From Zophobihabitans entericus (GTDB lineage Bacteria; Pseudomonadota; Gammaproteobacteria; Enterobacterales; Orbaceae), in contig NZ_CP050253.1 of NCBI RefSeq assembly GCF_011745665.1, positions 1,711,418 through 1,775,417 of the forward strand: a DNA stretch of 64,000 bases, written 5' to 3'. The notes below the pieces were generated by a model. The model had not been told where the DNA came from and searched no databases. It saw only the letters and a program-made list of their open reading frames with translations. Within the stretch, counting starts at the first letter, position 1. Each line of letters begins with the position of its first letter. Below, piece after piece: positions 20,168 through 29,634 of this stretch. The position numbers and the translations under genes are program-made.

Positions 20168-20213
20168 CTAAGATCTACAGAGCGCGACTACGTCGCGCAA
20201 CTTTATCAACCTA
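20168..20213. repeat. CTAAGATC...GCGCGACTACGTCGCGC repeat, copy 1
   Basis: A perfect stem GCGCGAC-TAC-GTCGCGC at 20182-20198 preceded by CTAAGATCTACAGA and followed by AACTTTATCAACC. A diverged copy, including both flanks, is at 61264-61310. Confidence 0.75.
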
Positions 20214-21566
20214 TAATAATCGTTTGATAATTCTATCAACCCGAATACGGCTCAAACGTTTGATCAGTTTATGAACATGTTTTGGATAGAACTGGCTGGC
20301 TTGTATTTGTTGGTAATGAGTAACCAAAAATGTGTGTTTACGAATACTTTCCAGTTCTTGCTCAAACTGAGATTGTAACTGGTGATGTGGGTCGTGAATT
20401 AATACTGCGTTTTCTAGATCTAAACGCCATGCACGTGGATTTAAATTATTACCCGTTATCATGACCCAGTTATTATCGATCCAGATACCTTTGAGATGAT
20501 AAGTATGATCTTCATCTTTCCAGAGGCGAACGGTTAATAAACCTTTATCGATAAAGTGTTGTAAACGCGTAATGAAGTTACGTAAATTGACCTCATAAAG
20601 ATAAGGTAATCCACCAGAAATATTAAATGGTTGGTCTTCCGGAATATAGAAGTCATTTGCTGTTTTGTCACCGATAATAATTTCTACCTGTTTGCCTTTC
20701 TTCAACAGACGAATAATATCTTTGATCAGAACTGCTGGCAGGTTGAAATAAGGAGTACAAAATGTTGCTTTGTGTTGTGTGCAATTAATCAGGTGATGAA
20801 TCATCTGATTTAAATCGTTATTTCTACCCAGTCCAATAATAGGGGAAACAGCTAGCTCGTTATTATCAGCATCTGCTTTATATTGATATTGGTTTTGTGA
20901 TAGTTGCCATCTAAGTTGTTTGATATCAGGCTTAATCTGTTTACGGGATGGTTGTTCCGGATTATCTAGCTTTTGAATCGCTGATGCAGTGATCAAATGC
21001 TGGTCAACATAATTAACCATACTGTCAGTTAACGCTTTATTCGTGATTAAGTGATAACGATCAAAGCGATATTTATCCAGTTTATGTAAATAGACATTAT
21101 TAATACTTGCACCCGTGTAAAGCAGAGTATTATCAATGATGCTCCCTTTAAGATGCAAAACACCTAGCATCTCTCGGCGGTTAACTGGTACGCCATAATA
21201 ATCAAGATGAATATCCGGATATTTCTGCTGCATCTTATGATAGTAATTGGCATTACTTTCAACAGGTCCTTCGCCGATACGCCCGCGCTGTGCACGATGC
21301 CAGTCGACAAAAATCTTAATATCTAATTGAGGGTTACTTTTCTTAGCCTGATAAAGAGCTTCTAATACTTCCTGACCCGCTTCATCTTTCTCCAGATAAA
21401 GGGCGATAATATAAATACGATGTTTAGCACTCTCTATGGCTTTTAGTAATTCAATGCGATATTCAGAAGGGGACAATAAAATACGAAACTCATCTTGAGA
21501 TTGTTTGAGTTTTGGTAGTTCATCAAGATGTTTTTGATGATTATATTTGAAAAAAGGTATCCGCAT
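20211..21566 (-). CDS. pssA: CDP-diacylglycerol--serine O-phosphatidyltransferase (phosphatidylserine synthase)
   Basis: Makes phosphatidylserine, the precursor of phosphatidylethanolamine, at the inner face of the inner membrane. The 451 residues equal E. coli PssA. Two phospholipase-D-type HKD motifs are visible: HLKGSIIDNTLLYTGASI (about residue 138) and HLKGIWIDNNWVMITGNN (about residue 353). Start MRIPFFKYN at 21566. Single-gene unit, convergent with the acn operon across the repeat region, divergent from the GNAT gene. Confidence 0.95.
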   Translation of the reverse strand: MRIPFFKYNHQKHLDELPKLKQSQDEFRILLSPSEYRIELLKAIESAKHRIYIIALYLEKDEAGQEVLEALYQAKKSNPQLDIKIFVDWHRAQRGRIGEGPVESNANYYHKMQQKYPDIHLDYYGVPVNRREMLGVLHLKGSIIDNTLLYTGASINNVYLHKLDKYRFDRYHLITNKALTDSMVNYVDQHLITASAIQKLDNPEQPSRKQIKPDIKQLRWQLSQNQYQYKADADNNELAVSPIIGLGRNNDLNQMIHHLINCTQHKATFCTPYFNLPAVLIKDIIRLLKKGKQVEIIIGDKTANDFYIPEDQPFNISGGLPYLYEVNLRNFITRLQHFIDKGLLTVRLWKDEDHTYHLKGIWIDNNWVMITGNNLNPRAWRLDLENAVLIHDPHHQLQSQFEQELESIRKHTFLVTHYQQIQASQFYPKHVHKLIKRLSRIRVDRIIKRLL

Positions 21567-21778
21567 GTTGTTATTGTCATTGCTAAAATTTGAAATAGAA
21601 TAGCATAAATCGTTCAGTTAAAAAAACGTAATTTAGAATCTGTGATGGACTCAACAAACTGATAAGATTGACGTAGATAAAAATGATTTATTTTGAACTA
21701 ATAGTAAATTGAATTGTCCTGAAATAAATATTTGGGTAACATCATTAAATTGAACAAATTAAATAGTATAGGTGTAGT

Positions 21779-22216
21779 GTGAAAATCAAACATGTCATTG
21801 GTAAAGTTTCTCCGATTGTAGATGATGCTTTCGCTGTCCGGAAACAAGTTTTTGTGGATGAACAGGGTTTTGATTTATCAATCGAAGTTGATGAGTATGA
21901 TGAAAAAGCGTTACATCTGGTTGGGTATGAGAAAGAGCAACCTATAGCTGTTGCCAGAATGATTTTTAAAGATCATGGTGTGGGGAAAATTGGGCGAGTG
22001 GCCATTTTGAAGCCTTTTCGTCAGCAAGGTTTAGGTAAATTGATTATGGTGTATTTGATCGATGCCGCTAAACAGAATAATTTAACCAAACTTCAGTTAT
22101 CTTCTCAGTTACATGCAAAAGATTTCTACCTGAATTTAGGCTTTGTTACAGAAGGAGATGTCTATCTGGAAGAAGGAGCTCCGCATATTTTAATGAACTA
22201 TCAGATTACTCAATAG
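21779..22216 (+). CDS. GNAT-family N-acetyltransferase
   Basis: A 145-residue GNAT protein with a GTG start at 21779 preceded by AGGTG. The acetyl-CoA binding motif A is GRVAILKPFRQQGLGKLIM (about residues 73-91, R-Q-Q-G-L-G). The YjcF/ElaA-like N-terminus (AFAVRKQVFVDEQGF) is typical of a small-molecule acetyltransferase. It precedes creB by 18 bases and probably shares its transcript. Substrate unknown. Confidence 0.85.
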   Translation: MKIKHVIGKVSPIVDDAFAVRKQVFVDEQGFDLSIEVDEYDEKALHLVGYEKEQPIAVARMIFKDHGVGKIGRVAILKPFRQQGLGKLIMVYLIDAAKQNNLTKLQLSSQLHAKDFYLNLGFVTEGDVYLEEGAPHILMNYQITQ

Positions 22217-22234
22217 ACAAAGGATAAAATATAG

Positions 22235-22921
22235 ATGTCAGTGATTTGGTTAGTTGAAGATGAGCCTGCTATTGCAGATACGCTAATCTATAAATTACAC
22301 GCTGAAAATTTTCAGGTGCGTTGGTTTGAGCGTGGTGAGCCTGTTTTACAGGCATTAACTCAAACATCTGATGTCTGCCCTGATTTAGTCATTTTAGATA
22401 TTGGTTTACCGGATATTAGTGGCTTTGAATTAGCTAAAAAAATTCTGACTAGTCATGATTTGCCTATTATCTTTTTAACTGCCAGAAGTGAAGAGCTGGA
22501 TCGTATCTTGGGTCTGGAAATTGGTGCCGATGATTATATTGCAAAGCCCTTTTCACCAAGAGAAGTGGTGGCAAGAGTTAAGGCGGTTTTAAGGCGCGTA
22601 GATAAACAGCAAAAGTCTCAGCCGGTTGTAAAGCAGTTCCAGTTAGACGAACAGAGTGCACTAATTGTTTATCAGGGGCAACGTCTGATATTAACCCGCT
22701 ATGAATATCTGTTATTAAAAACACTACTGAAATCACCTAATCGTATTTATTCACGCTCACAATTAATGGATTTAGTCTGGTGTGATAATGAAGAGAGCCT
22801 TGAACGTACTGTTGATACACATATCAAAACGTTACGCAGTAAACTTCATCAAATCAATCCTGACAGCCAGCCTATTCAGACACATCGTGGCTTAGGTTAC
22901 TGCTTAGTGCAGGAGTCATAA
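22235..22921 (+). CDS. creB: Response regulator CreB
   Basis: OmpR-type DNA-binding response regulator, 228 residues, partner of CreC. Receiver domain with the phospho-acceptor Asp55 (LVILDIGLPD) and conserved Lys104 (IAKPFSPRE); C-terminal winged helix with RTVDTHIKTLRSKL. Near-collinear with E. coli CreB (229). E. coli has creABCD; here only creB and creC occur, and creD, the main inner-membrane target, is absent downstream. Confidence 0.93.
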   Translation: MSVIWLVEDEPAIADTLIYKLHAENFQVRWFERGEPVLQALTQTSDVCPDLVILDIGLPDISGFELAKKILTSHDLPIIFLTARSEELDRILGLEIGADDYIAKPFSPREVVARVKAVLRRVDKQQKSQPVVKQFQLDEQSALIVYQGQRLILTRYEYLLLKTLLKSPNRIYSRSQLMDLVWCDNEESLERTVDTHIKTLRSKLHQINPDSQPIQTHRGLGYCLVQES

Positions 22922-22922
22922 G

Positions 22923-24347
22923 ATGAGAATTGGTTTACGGTTGCTTATTGGTTATCTGTTAATAGTTGCCATTGCCAGTTACTTTATTTTAAGTATTTTT
23001 CTTAAAGAGATTACGCCAAGTGTCCGCCGGGCTACAGAGGGGATGCTGGTAGATACTGCTAATTTACTTGCACATATTGTAACTCAGGACCGGGATGATT
23101 TAAGTCAGTTTAATGAGAGTGATTTTTATCGTGCTTTTGAAGAAGTTAATAAATATCCTATCGGCGCTAATATCGATGGCATTGTTAAAAACCGTGTCGC
23201 GTATCGAGTCTATATTACCAATAAACAAGGTATCGTCATTTTTGATTCAACAGGAATGGATGTAGGTAAAGATTATTCACGCTGGAATGATGTTTACTTA
23301 ACTCTGCGAGGGAGATATGGTGCACGAAGTACTTTATCTAATCCGGCGGATAAAACCAGTAGTGTAATGTATGTTGCCGCACCTTTACGAATTAAAGGTG
23401 AGATTGCAGGTGTATTAACTGTCTCTAAGCCAAATAAAGATATGGCTGTGATCGTTGAGCGTAGTGAAAGACGGATTTTATATTTTGGCCTTATCCTTAT
23501 TATATTGGCACTGGGTGTCGGTGGTGTATTTATCTGGTGGATAAATCGCTCGATCAGTCGCTTAGTGAACTATGCTGAAAAAGTGTCTAATCATGAAGAA
23601 GTGTTATTGCCGAAGTTAGATTCTCCGGAATTAACGACACTTGGTCTGTCTCTGGAGAATATGCGTTTAAAGCTTGAAGGTAAGGATTATGTTGAGAAAT
23701 ATGTACATACCTTAACGCATGAACTTAAAAGTCCGTTAGCTGCTATTCGTGGAGCGACAGAGATTTTGCAGGATAGTCATGATATTAATGAGACTGAACG
23801 GAGATTTCTAAATAACATCGATGAACAAAGTGAGCGTCTACAGCAGTTAATTGATAAGATGCTACAGCAAGCACGCTTAGAAAGTCGTGTTGGTGTTGAT
23901 TTACAATCAACAGATTTATCTTCTTTGTTAAGTCAGGTGGTTGAAAATAAGCAGATTCAGGCGATAGCGAAACAGGTCACGCTTAAACTGGCTAAAAGTG
24001 AGAGTCAGAAATTAGTTCTCGATCGTTTTTTAATTACTCAGGCCATGAGTAATTTGCTTGATAATGCTTTAGATTTTACACCAGAAGGTGGGGAAATTAA
24101 TGTTTCAGGAGAAGTAGCAGATAAACAATATATTATTACTGTCTCTGATACCGGTTCAGGGATTCCTGAATTTGCTAAAGAAAAGGTTTTTGAACGTTTC
24201 TATTCCCTTCCTAGAGCTAATAAAAGTAAAAGCACAGGACTTGGATTATCTTTTGTAAAAGAAGTGGTCATGTTACATCATGGTAATATCAGAATTCAGT
24301 CACAAGAAGATAAAGGAACTGTGGCAACTTTGATACTGCCAATTTAA
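22923..24347 (+). CDS. creC: Sensor histidine kinase CreC
   Basis: Membrane sensor kinase, 474 residues like E. coli CreC. N-terminal membrane segment (MRIGLRLLIGYLLIVAIASYF begins it), a periplasmic sensor domain (about 30-185, containing WNDVYLTLRGRYGARSTL), second membrane segment around 186-206, HAMP, and kinase core with His266 in THELKSPLAA, N-box NLLDNALDFTPEGG and G-box GSGIPEF, GLGLSFVKE. Starts one base after creB. Its signal, in E. coli linked to carbon source/fermentation state, cannot be read here. Confidence 0.93.
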   Translation: MRIGLRLLIGYLLIVAIASYFILSIFLKEITPSVRRATEGMLVDTANLLAHIVTQDRDDLSQFNESDFYRAFEEVNKYPIGANIDGIVKNRVAYRVYITNKQGIVIFDSTGMDVGKDYSRWNDVYLTLRGRYGARSTLSNPADKTSSVMYVAAPLRIKGEIAGVLTVSKPNKDMAVIVERSERRILYFGLILIILALGVGGVFIWWINRSISRLVNYAEKVSNHEEVLLPKLDSPELTTLGLSLENMRLKLEGKDYVEKYVHTLTHELKSPLAAIRGATEILQDSHDINETERRFLNNIDEQSERLQQLIDKMLQQARLESRVGVDLQSTDLSSLLSQVVENKQIQAIAKQVTLKLAKSESQKLVLDRFLITQAMSNLLDNALDFTPEGGEINVSGEVADKQYIITVSDTGSGIPEFAKEKVFERFYSLPRANKSKSTGLGLSFVKEVVMLHHGNIRIQSQEDKGTVATLILPI

Positions 24348-24357
24348 TACTAACCAA

Positions 24358-25431
24358 TTAATTAATAAATTCCTGATTTTCTTGTTGTTCTTCAACCCAG
24401 GCATTAATGAGTTTATATGATAGGGCAAGTACTACCGGACCGATAAATAATCCCATGATACCAAATCCTAAAATACCACCAATTACACCACATAAAATGA
24501 GTAAGAAGGGTAAGTCTGCACCTTTTTTAATTAGAATTGCCCGCATTACACTATCAAGCGTAGTCAGTGCAATTGCAGTAATAATCAGAATAATACCGGC
24601 AACAATATTATCAGTCCAGAATTGCCAGATAATGCAAGGAATCATGACGAGCAATGGACCAAGTTGTGCAACACAGAAAATGAAAATAACCAGTGTTAAA
24701 AGTCCTGGATATGGTGTACCAGTGAGTGAGAGACTTAATCCACCAATCAGCGCTTGAGTTAAGGCGGTAACTACAACACCAAGCGCCACGGCTCGAATCG
24801 CCTGACCTGCTAACGTCACTGCAAAAATCCCTTTTTGAGGGGACAATCTGGCTGCAAATTGTTTTAGATGTTTAACAACACTTTCACCTTTAAAATACAG
24901 TAACGCACTGAAAATAATCATCACACCACAATGGAAAATAAGAATACTGATATTGGTGACTTGTTCAATCACCCAGCTAATCACTGTACCTATATGGGGC
25001 TGCACCTCAGCCATAAGCTGGGAACCATCGGTATTGACAATTTCTACCCATTTTTGCTGTAACTCAAGACCAACCACCGGAATACTCGCTAACCAGTCGA
25101 GTGTTGGAATTTGTTCATGGGAAAGGTTTTTAGCCCACTCAATCAGATATGCGCCATTTTTAGTGATACTGTAAATAATTAAAGAGAATGGAATAACAAA
25201 AACTAAAGAGAGAATTAATGTCATGACCAGAACAGCCAGAATACGGCGATCAAGCAGACGATGCTGAATTCTTAACATCAATGGCCAGGTTGCAATGACC
25301 ACCATCACTGCCCAGAAAAAACCAAAAAGAAAGGCTTCTACTACACGATAAGTAATAATGATCAGTAAACCAATAATCAAAAGATTAAAAATGAGCTTTA
25401 GAAGATCATAGGTGTTTTTTTCTGCCGGCAT
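24358..25431 (-). CDS. ydiK: AI-2E-family transporter, YdiK-like
   Basis: A 357-residue polytopic membrane protein of the AI-2E/PerM superfamily, close to E. coli YdiK (370): VVIATWPLMLRIQ, ALLYFKGESV, QAIRAVALGVVVTALTQA and the C-terminal GVIGGILGFGIMGLFIGPV are collinear. YdiK has no proven substrate; export of small molecules is presumed for the family. Convergent with creC, whose stop lies only 10 bases away, with no obvious terminator between. Confidence 0.85.
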   Translation of the reverse strand: MPAEKNTYDLLKLIFNLLIIGLLIIITYRVVEAFLFGFFWAVMVVIATWPLMLRIQHRLLDRRILAVLVMTLILSLVFVIPFSLIIYSITKNGAYLIEWAKNLSHEQIPTLDWLASIPVVGLELQQKWVEIVNTDGSQLMAEVQPHIGTVISWVIEQVTNISILIFHCGVMIIFSALLYFKGESVVKHLKQFAARLSPQKGIFAVTLAGQAIRAVALGVVVTALTQALIGGLSLSLTGTPYPGLLTLVIFIFCVAQLGPLLVMIPCIIWQFWTDNIVAGIILIITAIALTTLDSVMRAILIKKGADLPFLLILCGVIGGILGFGIMGLFIGPVVLALSYKLINAWVEEQQENQEFIN

Positions 25432-25586
25432 AAAATGTTAATTTAATCAGTTTATTTTAGATCATACTATATCACATTAATCGTGAAAACTATGGTTTAA
25501 ATAGGAGAGGTTGCTATAAATTATAATGACGATTTATATGAAAAGAACTAAAATAACAGGGTTAATTTATAACAGGAGAGTTTTGA

Positions 25587-26078
25587 ATGAAAAAGTTAAT
25601 GGCTTTAGTATTACCATGTGTTTTATTAGCGGCTTGTAGTATGCCAGCTCAACAGACAAGGAGTCAAAGTGTGAACGAAGTGGCACCATATCCGGAAGCG
25701 CAAGCGGGTTATACTCGTTCAGTAATCTATTTACCTGAACTTAAAAATGAAGAAAATGCCAAAGTGGAACTTGTGATTGGTAAAGATACTGAAGTGGATT
25801 GTAATTCACAATTCTATACAGGTACTGTGAAGGAAGAAACGCTCAATGGCTGGGGCTATAATTACTATGTTGTTGAGAAAGTAAATGGTCCGGTATCAAC
25901 GCTTATGGCATGCTTAAATGCTGAAAAACAAACTAAGTTTGTGACATTAAACAGCAATTTAGATTTACTTCGTTATAACAGTAAATTACCAATTGTGGTA
26001 TATGCACCAAGTGATCTTCAGGTTAAATATCGAGTCTGGACTCAAAGTGATTCAGCAATCCCGGCGACAATTGAATAA
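25587..26078 (+). CDS. eco: Ecotin-family serine protease inhibitor, predicted lipoprotein
   Basis: Ecotin inhibits trypsin-fold proteases such as host elastase and cathepsin G. The 163-residue protein matches E. coli ecotin over the mature part (VAPYPEAQAGYTRSVIYLP, VELVIGKDTEVDCN, GWGYNYYVVEKV, LLRYNSKLPIVVYAPSDL, VKYRVW). The reactive loop VSTLMAC gives P1 Leu106 instead of Met84 of E. coli; disulfide cysteines are Cys72 and Cys109. Unlike the soluble periplasmic E. coli protein, the signal peptide ends in a lipobox LAAC (Cys17) with Ser at +2, predicting an outer-membrane anchor. Monocistronic. Confidence 0.92.
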   Translation: MKKLMALVLPCVLLAACSMPAQQTRSQSVNEVAPYPEAQAGYTRSVIYLPELKNEENAKVELVIGKDTEVDCNSQFYTGTVKEETLNGWGYNYYVVEKVNGPVSTLMACLNAEKQTKFVTLNSNLDLLRYNSKLPIVVYAPSDLQVKYRVWTQSDSAIPATIE

Positions 26079-26098
26079 ATCTAGTCAGATTTGAGATA

Positions 26099-26129
26099 TA
26101 AAAAAAGCACGAACTCCGTGCTTTTTTTA
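26099..26129. terminator. Bidirectional terminator between ecotin and tolC
   Basis: AAAAAAGCACG / CGTGCTTTTTT stem-loop in the gap between two convergent genes; A and T runs on both sides allow function in both directions. Confidence 0.9.
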
Positions 26130-26149
26130 TATCTGTTACTTGTTACTTT

Positions 26150-27484
26150 TTAGTCGATTGAAACGATTGTTCCAACTTGTGCACCAAGCATATTATTTAA
26201 TGTGACTAAGTCATCAGCAGTTAATGTACCAACAGCATATTTTAGACGTAGTAAATTAGTCAGATAGTTATACTTTGCATCAGATAATTGTTGTTTTGCA
26301 TTATATAACGTTGTTGTTGCGGTTAATACGTCAACAATTGTTCGTGTCCCAACTTCATAACCAGATTGTGTGGCTTCTAATGAACTTTGAGCAGATATCA
26401 CAGTTTGTTGGTAAGCTTTAATCGAACTGATTGATGCAGAAATATTGTTATGTGATGAACGAACCTGATTTACAACACTACGGTTAGTACTTTCCAGTTT
26501 TTCACTATAAACCACATAGTTATATTGTGCTTGTTTTACCTGAGATTGTGTTGCTCCGCCAGAGAAAATTGGAACATTCAAATTCAAAGAAATTTGATTA
26601 GTACCATTGATACGATTACCTGGTGTTTGTGCTGCAGAACCATAGCTCTCATTTTTTGCAATACCTGTTGAGGCATCAAGAGTCAGCGTTGGCATGTGGC
26701 CGGCTTCTGCCTGACGAATTTGCTCTTTAGATAAATCAAGGCTTAAACGAGCAGCGAGTAAACTTAAGTTAGTATTCTCTGACTGTTGTAATAAACGATT
26801 AATCTGTTCGGGTTTTTCAGTAGCAAATGATGAAGTATTGATCGTTGCTAAGCTGGCATAAAAACGTCCACTCACCTGACGTAAATCTTCAATCGCATTA
26901 TTTAAATCATTGTGCGCACTCACTTGTTGAGCAATAGTTTGGTCATAATCAGCTTGTGCATTTTGTACATCAGTAATTGCCACCAAACCAACACGGTGTT
27001 TTTGACGTGTTTGTTCTAACTGACGATAGATAGCTTGTTTTTGAGCATCAATATAACTTAAAGTATCGATACTTTTTAAGACATTAAAATAAGCAACCGC
27101 AGTATCAAGGATAAGCGTTTGTTCTTGCGCTTCGTAGGTCATATCCTGAATACTTGCTGCTTTTTGACTGATACTCAGTGCCTTCCAGCTGGAAAAATCA
27201 AATAAAGATTGAGATAAGTTTAGAGTCAGACTACCTGATTTAGTGTTCTGGTCATCAGCTTCACGGTAACCATGAGCGACACCATATGAACCTTTTAAAC
27301 CTAATTGTGGTAATAAACTTGCTCTTGAACCAGATATGGCCGCGTAAGCTTTATCGCGCTCTGCCTGCGCACTTCTTAAATCAGGATTTGATGATCTTGC
27401 TTGCTCATACACTTGTAATAAGTCTTCAGCTAAGGCATATTGACTAAAACATAATCCGATCAGAAGGGGTATTACTTTTTTCAT
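26150..27484 (-). CDS. tolC: Outer membrane channel protein TolC
   Basis: Trimeric outer-membrane exit duct for tripartite efflux pumps and type I secretion. I start at the ATG at 27484 (444 residues, MKKVIPLLIGLCFSQYALAED), which has AGGGA six bases upstream and gives a clean signal peptide cleaved after ALA; the ATG at 27505 lacks a ribosome site. Two internal TolC repeats are recognisable, with LVAITDVQNAQADYD and the paired VGTRTIVDVLTATTTLYNA. Compared with E. coli TolC (493) the long unstructured C-terminal tail is missing. Divergent from nudF as in E. coli. Confidence 0.96.
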   Translation of the reverse strand: MKKVIPLLIGLCFSQYALAEDLLQVYEQARSSNPDLRSAQAERDKAYAAISGSRASLLPQLGLKGSYGVAHGYREADDQNTKSGSLTLNLSQSLFDFSSWKALSISQKAASIQDMTYEAQEQTLILDTAVAYFNVLKSIDTLSYIDAQKQAIYRQLEQTRQKHRVGLVAITDVQNAQADYDQTIAQQVSAHNDLNNAIEDLRQVSGRFYASLATINTSSFATEKPEQINRLLQQSENTNLSLLAARLSLDLSKEQIRQAEAGHMPTLTLDASTGIAKNESYGSAAQTPGNRINGTNQISLNLNVPIFSGGATQSQVKQAQYNYVVYSEKLESTNRSVVNQVRSSHNNISASISSIKAYQQTVISAQSSLEATQSGYEVGTRTIVDVLTATTTLYNAKQQLSDAKYNYLTNLLRLKYAVGTLTADDLVTLNNMLGAQVGTIVSID

Positions 27485-27615
27485 GCATTGTCCCTGTAAT
27501 TTCAACTAAAACTTGCGAATTATGCAATTTTAACAGATTATTTTGAGATATAAAGGTGACTTTTTAATCTCAGCACATTTTAATAAAATTTAAGGATATA
27601 AGGAGCAGATTTACT

Positions 27616-28251
27616 ATGAAGGAACTGACCACTAACCCAGTCGTTTTTACGGATAAAGATGTCGAAGGGTTGACTAAAAAGGAACTTTATAAAGGCTTTT
27701 TTTCATTACTGCAATATAGTTTTCGTTATCGTAAATTTGATGGTTCAATGAGTGAAGTTGTCCAGCGTGAAATTTTTGAAAGAGGGCATGCTGTTGTTTT
27801 ACTGGCTTATGATGCAAAACGTGACGATGTTGTGTTACTGGAACAAATTCGTATTGCTACAATTGGTCATCGTGATACTCCATGGATGCTTGAACTTGTT
27901 GCCGGGATGATCGACAAAGAAAATGAAAGTGTTGAGGATGTTGCCCGACGCGAAGCGATGGAAGAAGCGGGGATTAAGTTAGGTCGATGTAAACCGATTG
28001 TTAGTTATTTTGCCAGTCCGGGAGCACTAACAGAAAAGTTACATATTTTAATTGGTGAAGTCGATGCTTCTACTGCTAAAGGAATTCATGGTCTTGAAGA
28101 AGAAAGTGAAGATATCAGGGTTCATGTCACCAGCCGTGAGCAAGCGTATAAATGGGTTGAAAGTGGCTTGATCAATAATGCCGCATCAATTATTGCGCTA
28201 CAATGGCTACAATTGAATTATAAGCAAGTTCAGGCTGAATGGTCTAAGTAG
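27616..28251 (+). CDS. nudF: ADP-ribose pyrophosphatase NudF
   Basis: Nudix hydrolase splitting ADP-ribose to AMP and ribose 5-phosphate. 211 residues, similar to E. coli NudF (209). The Nudix box reads GMIDKENESVEDVARREAME, then EAG; relative to E. coli there is one extra residue in its N-terminal loop. The flanking VFERGHAVVLLAYD-like and IRIATIGH regions are conserved. AAGGAG-type ribosome site upstream (aaggagcag). Gene order tolC / nudF / cpdA is that of E. coli, with yqiB missing. Confidence 0.93.
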   Translation: MKELTTNPVVFTDKDVEGLTKKELYKGFFSLLQYSFRYRKFDGSMSEVVQREIFERGHAVVLLAYDAKRDDVVLLEQIRIATIGHRDTPWMLELVAGMIDKENESVEDVARREAMEEAGIKLGRCKPIVSYFASPGALTEKLHILIGEVDASTAKGIHGLEEESEDIRVHVTSREQAYKWVESGLINNAASIIALQWLQLNYKQVQAEWSK

Positions 28252-28409
28252 TGTCTTGATTTTATTTACTTATTATTTTTTATCTGCTGTAATATTTAAA
28301 CAAATATTCGAGTTGATAATAAAAACTGTGCGCTAGACAACAGAATTTTCTGTCGAAACGTTGTATTATATAGCAGATAAAATAATAAGAATTTAATAGA
28401 GGCCTACTT

Positions 28410-29234
28410 TTGAGTGCATTTTTATCGTTACCTATAGATAAAAAAATAGGACGGATATTGCATATAACCGATACCCATCTTTTTGCCTGTGAAAATGAAA
28501 CTTTACTTGGTGTAAATACCTTAGATAGTTTCAATGCAGTTATTTGTGAGATAGAGAAGAAAAAGCAATATTATGATTTAATCGTAGCAAGCGGAGACTT
28601 TGTACAGGATGGTTCTAAAGCCGCCTACGAACGTTTTGCCACACGTATTACACAGTTAGATATCCCTTGTGTCTGGTTACCTGGTAATCACGACATGTTA
28701 CCCAATCTGCAACCTGTTTTTAATGAATATCAGATTCCAAATGAAAAACTTATTTTATTAGGTGAGAACTGGCTTATTATTTTGTTAAATAGCCAGGTTC
28801 CGGGTAAGGCATATGGCAGATTAGCCGAAAGTGAATTAAGTTTTCTGTCTGAGACGTTACAGCAATATTCTGAGCGTAATACTTGTGTTTTTTTACATCA
28901 TCATCCGGTGCTGTCAGGATGCCAGTGGTTAGATCAACATTGTCTGCAAAATACTGAAAGTTTACAAAATATCCTTAAACAACATCCTCAGGTTAAAACT
29001 GTTGGTTTTGGGCATATTCACCAAAATATCGAACAGCAGTGGGAAGGTCGTATGGTTTTTGCCACACCATCTACATGTGCACAATTTAAACCACAATGTA
29101 ATGAGTTTACTGTTGATGAATGTGGGCCCGGCTGGAGAGATTTATCTCTGTATGAAGATGGTACAATAGAAACTCAGGTTTCTCATATTGAGTCAACATT
29201 ATTCATTCCTGATTTAACAATTAACGGCTATTAA
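28410..29234 (+). CDS. cpdA: 3',5'-cyclic AMP phosphodiesterase CpdA
   Basis: Hydrolyses cAMP and so tunes CRP signalling. 274 residues versus 275 in E. coli. All five metallophosphoesterase blocks are present: ITDTHLF (Asp21, His23), SGDFVQD, GNHD, HHHP and GHIHQ. The start is a TTG at 28410 (MSAFLSLPID), supported by AGAGG seven bases upstream and by alignment with the E. coli N-terminus MESLLTLPL. A rare start codon suggests low expression. Confidence 0.95.
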   Translation: MSAFLSLPIDKKIGRILHITDTHLFACENETLLGVNTLDSFNAVICEIEKKKQYYDLIVASGDFVQDGSKAAYERFATRITQLDIPCVWLPGNHDMLPNLQPVFNEYQIPNEKLILLGENWLIILLNSQVPGKAYGRLAESELSFLSETLQQYSERNTCVFLHHHPVLSGCQWLDQHCLQNTESLQNILKQHPQVKTVGFGHIHQNIEQQWEGRMVFATPSTCAQFKPQCNEFTVDECGPGWRDLSLYEDGTIETQVSHIESTLFIPDLTINGY

Positions 29235-29284
29235 TTTATTAATAGATAATGTATTAATAGGCCGTTATTTTAGCCTCAACAGTG

Positions 29285-29626
29285 TTATTGCTTCCAAAGA
29301 ATATGGCAGAATTTTTCATCTTTCTCGCGGCAAATTAGCATACGAGCAAAAATATCATCAATTTCACCTTGGTCATTGGTTAAACCAATAATGACTTCAG
29401 CAAAGAAATCATTGTTTAAAGGATCAAAATCAAGTTGCTCTTCCTGCCACATTGGATCGGGATCGTAGAGTTCTGCTGCGCCACGCTCTTCAAATTGTAA
29501 ATTAAATAGAATGATATCTGCCGGCTCTAAATTATCCGGAGCAAGTTCTAAAAAGATATCATAAGCGGTATCAATAACTTCATCGTCTGATAAGCAGTTA
29601 TTAATATCAAGTAAGGTTAAATCCAT
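29285..29626 (-). CDS. yciU: YciU-family protein (DUF440/HI1450-like)
   Basis: Acidic 113-residue protein of the HI1450/YciU family, whose structure mimics double-stranded DNA charge; function is unproven. Start at 29626 ([19 protein letters not shown]) is chosen because AGGAGC lies just upstream; the frame extends further back into cls without support. Conserved core [31 protein letters not shown] and [13 protein letters not shown] matches E. coli YciU. It follows cls by 8 bases, as in E. coli. Confidence 0.92.
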   Translation of the reverse strand: MDLTLLDINNCLSDDEVIDTAYDIFLELAPDNLEPADIILFNLQFEERGAAELYDPDPMWQEEQLDFDPLNNDFFAEVIIGLTNDQGEIDDIFARMLICREKDEKFCHILWKQ

Positions 29627-29634
29627 AAAAGCTC

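Noticed and set aside
28280-28534. 84-residue minus-strand frame
   Set aside because: Overlaps the 5' end of cpdA, whose metal motifs are complete and in frame.
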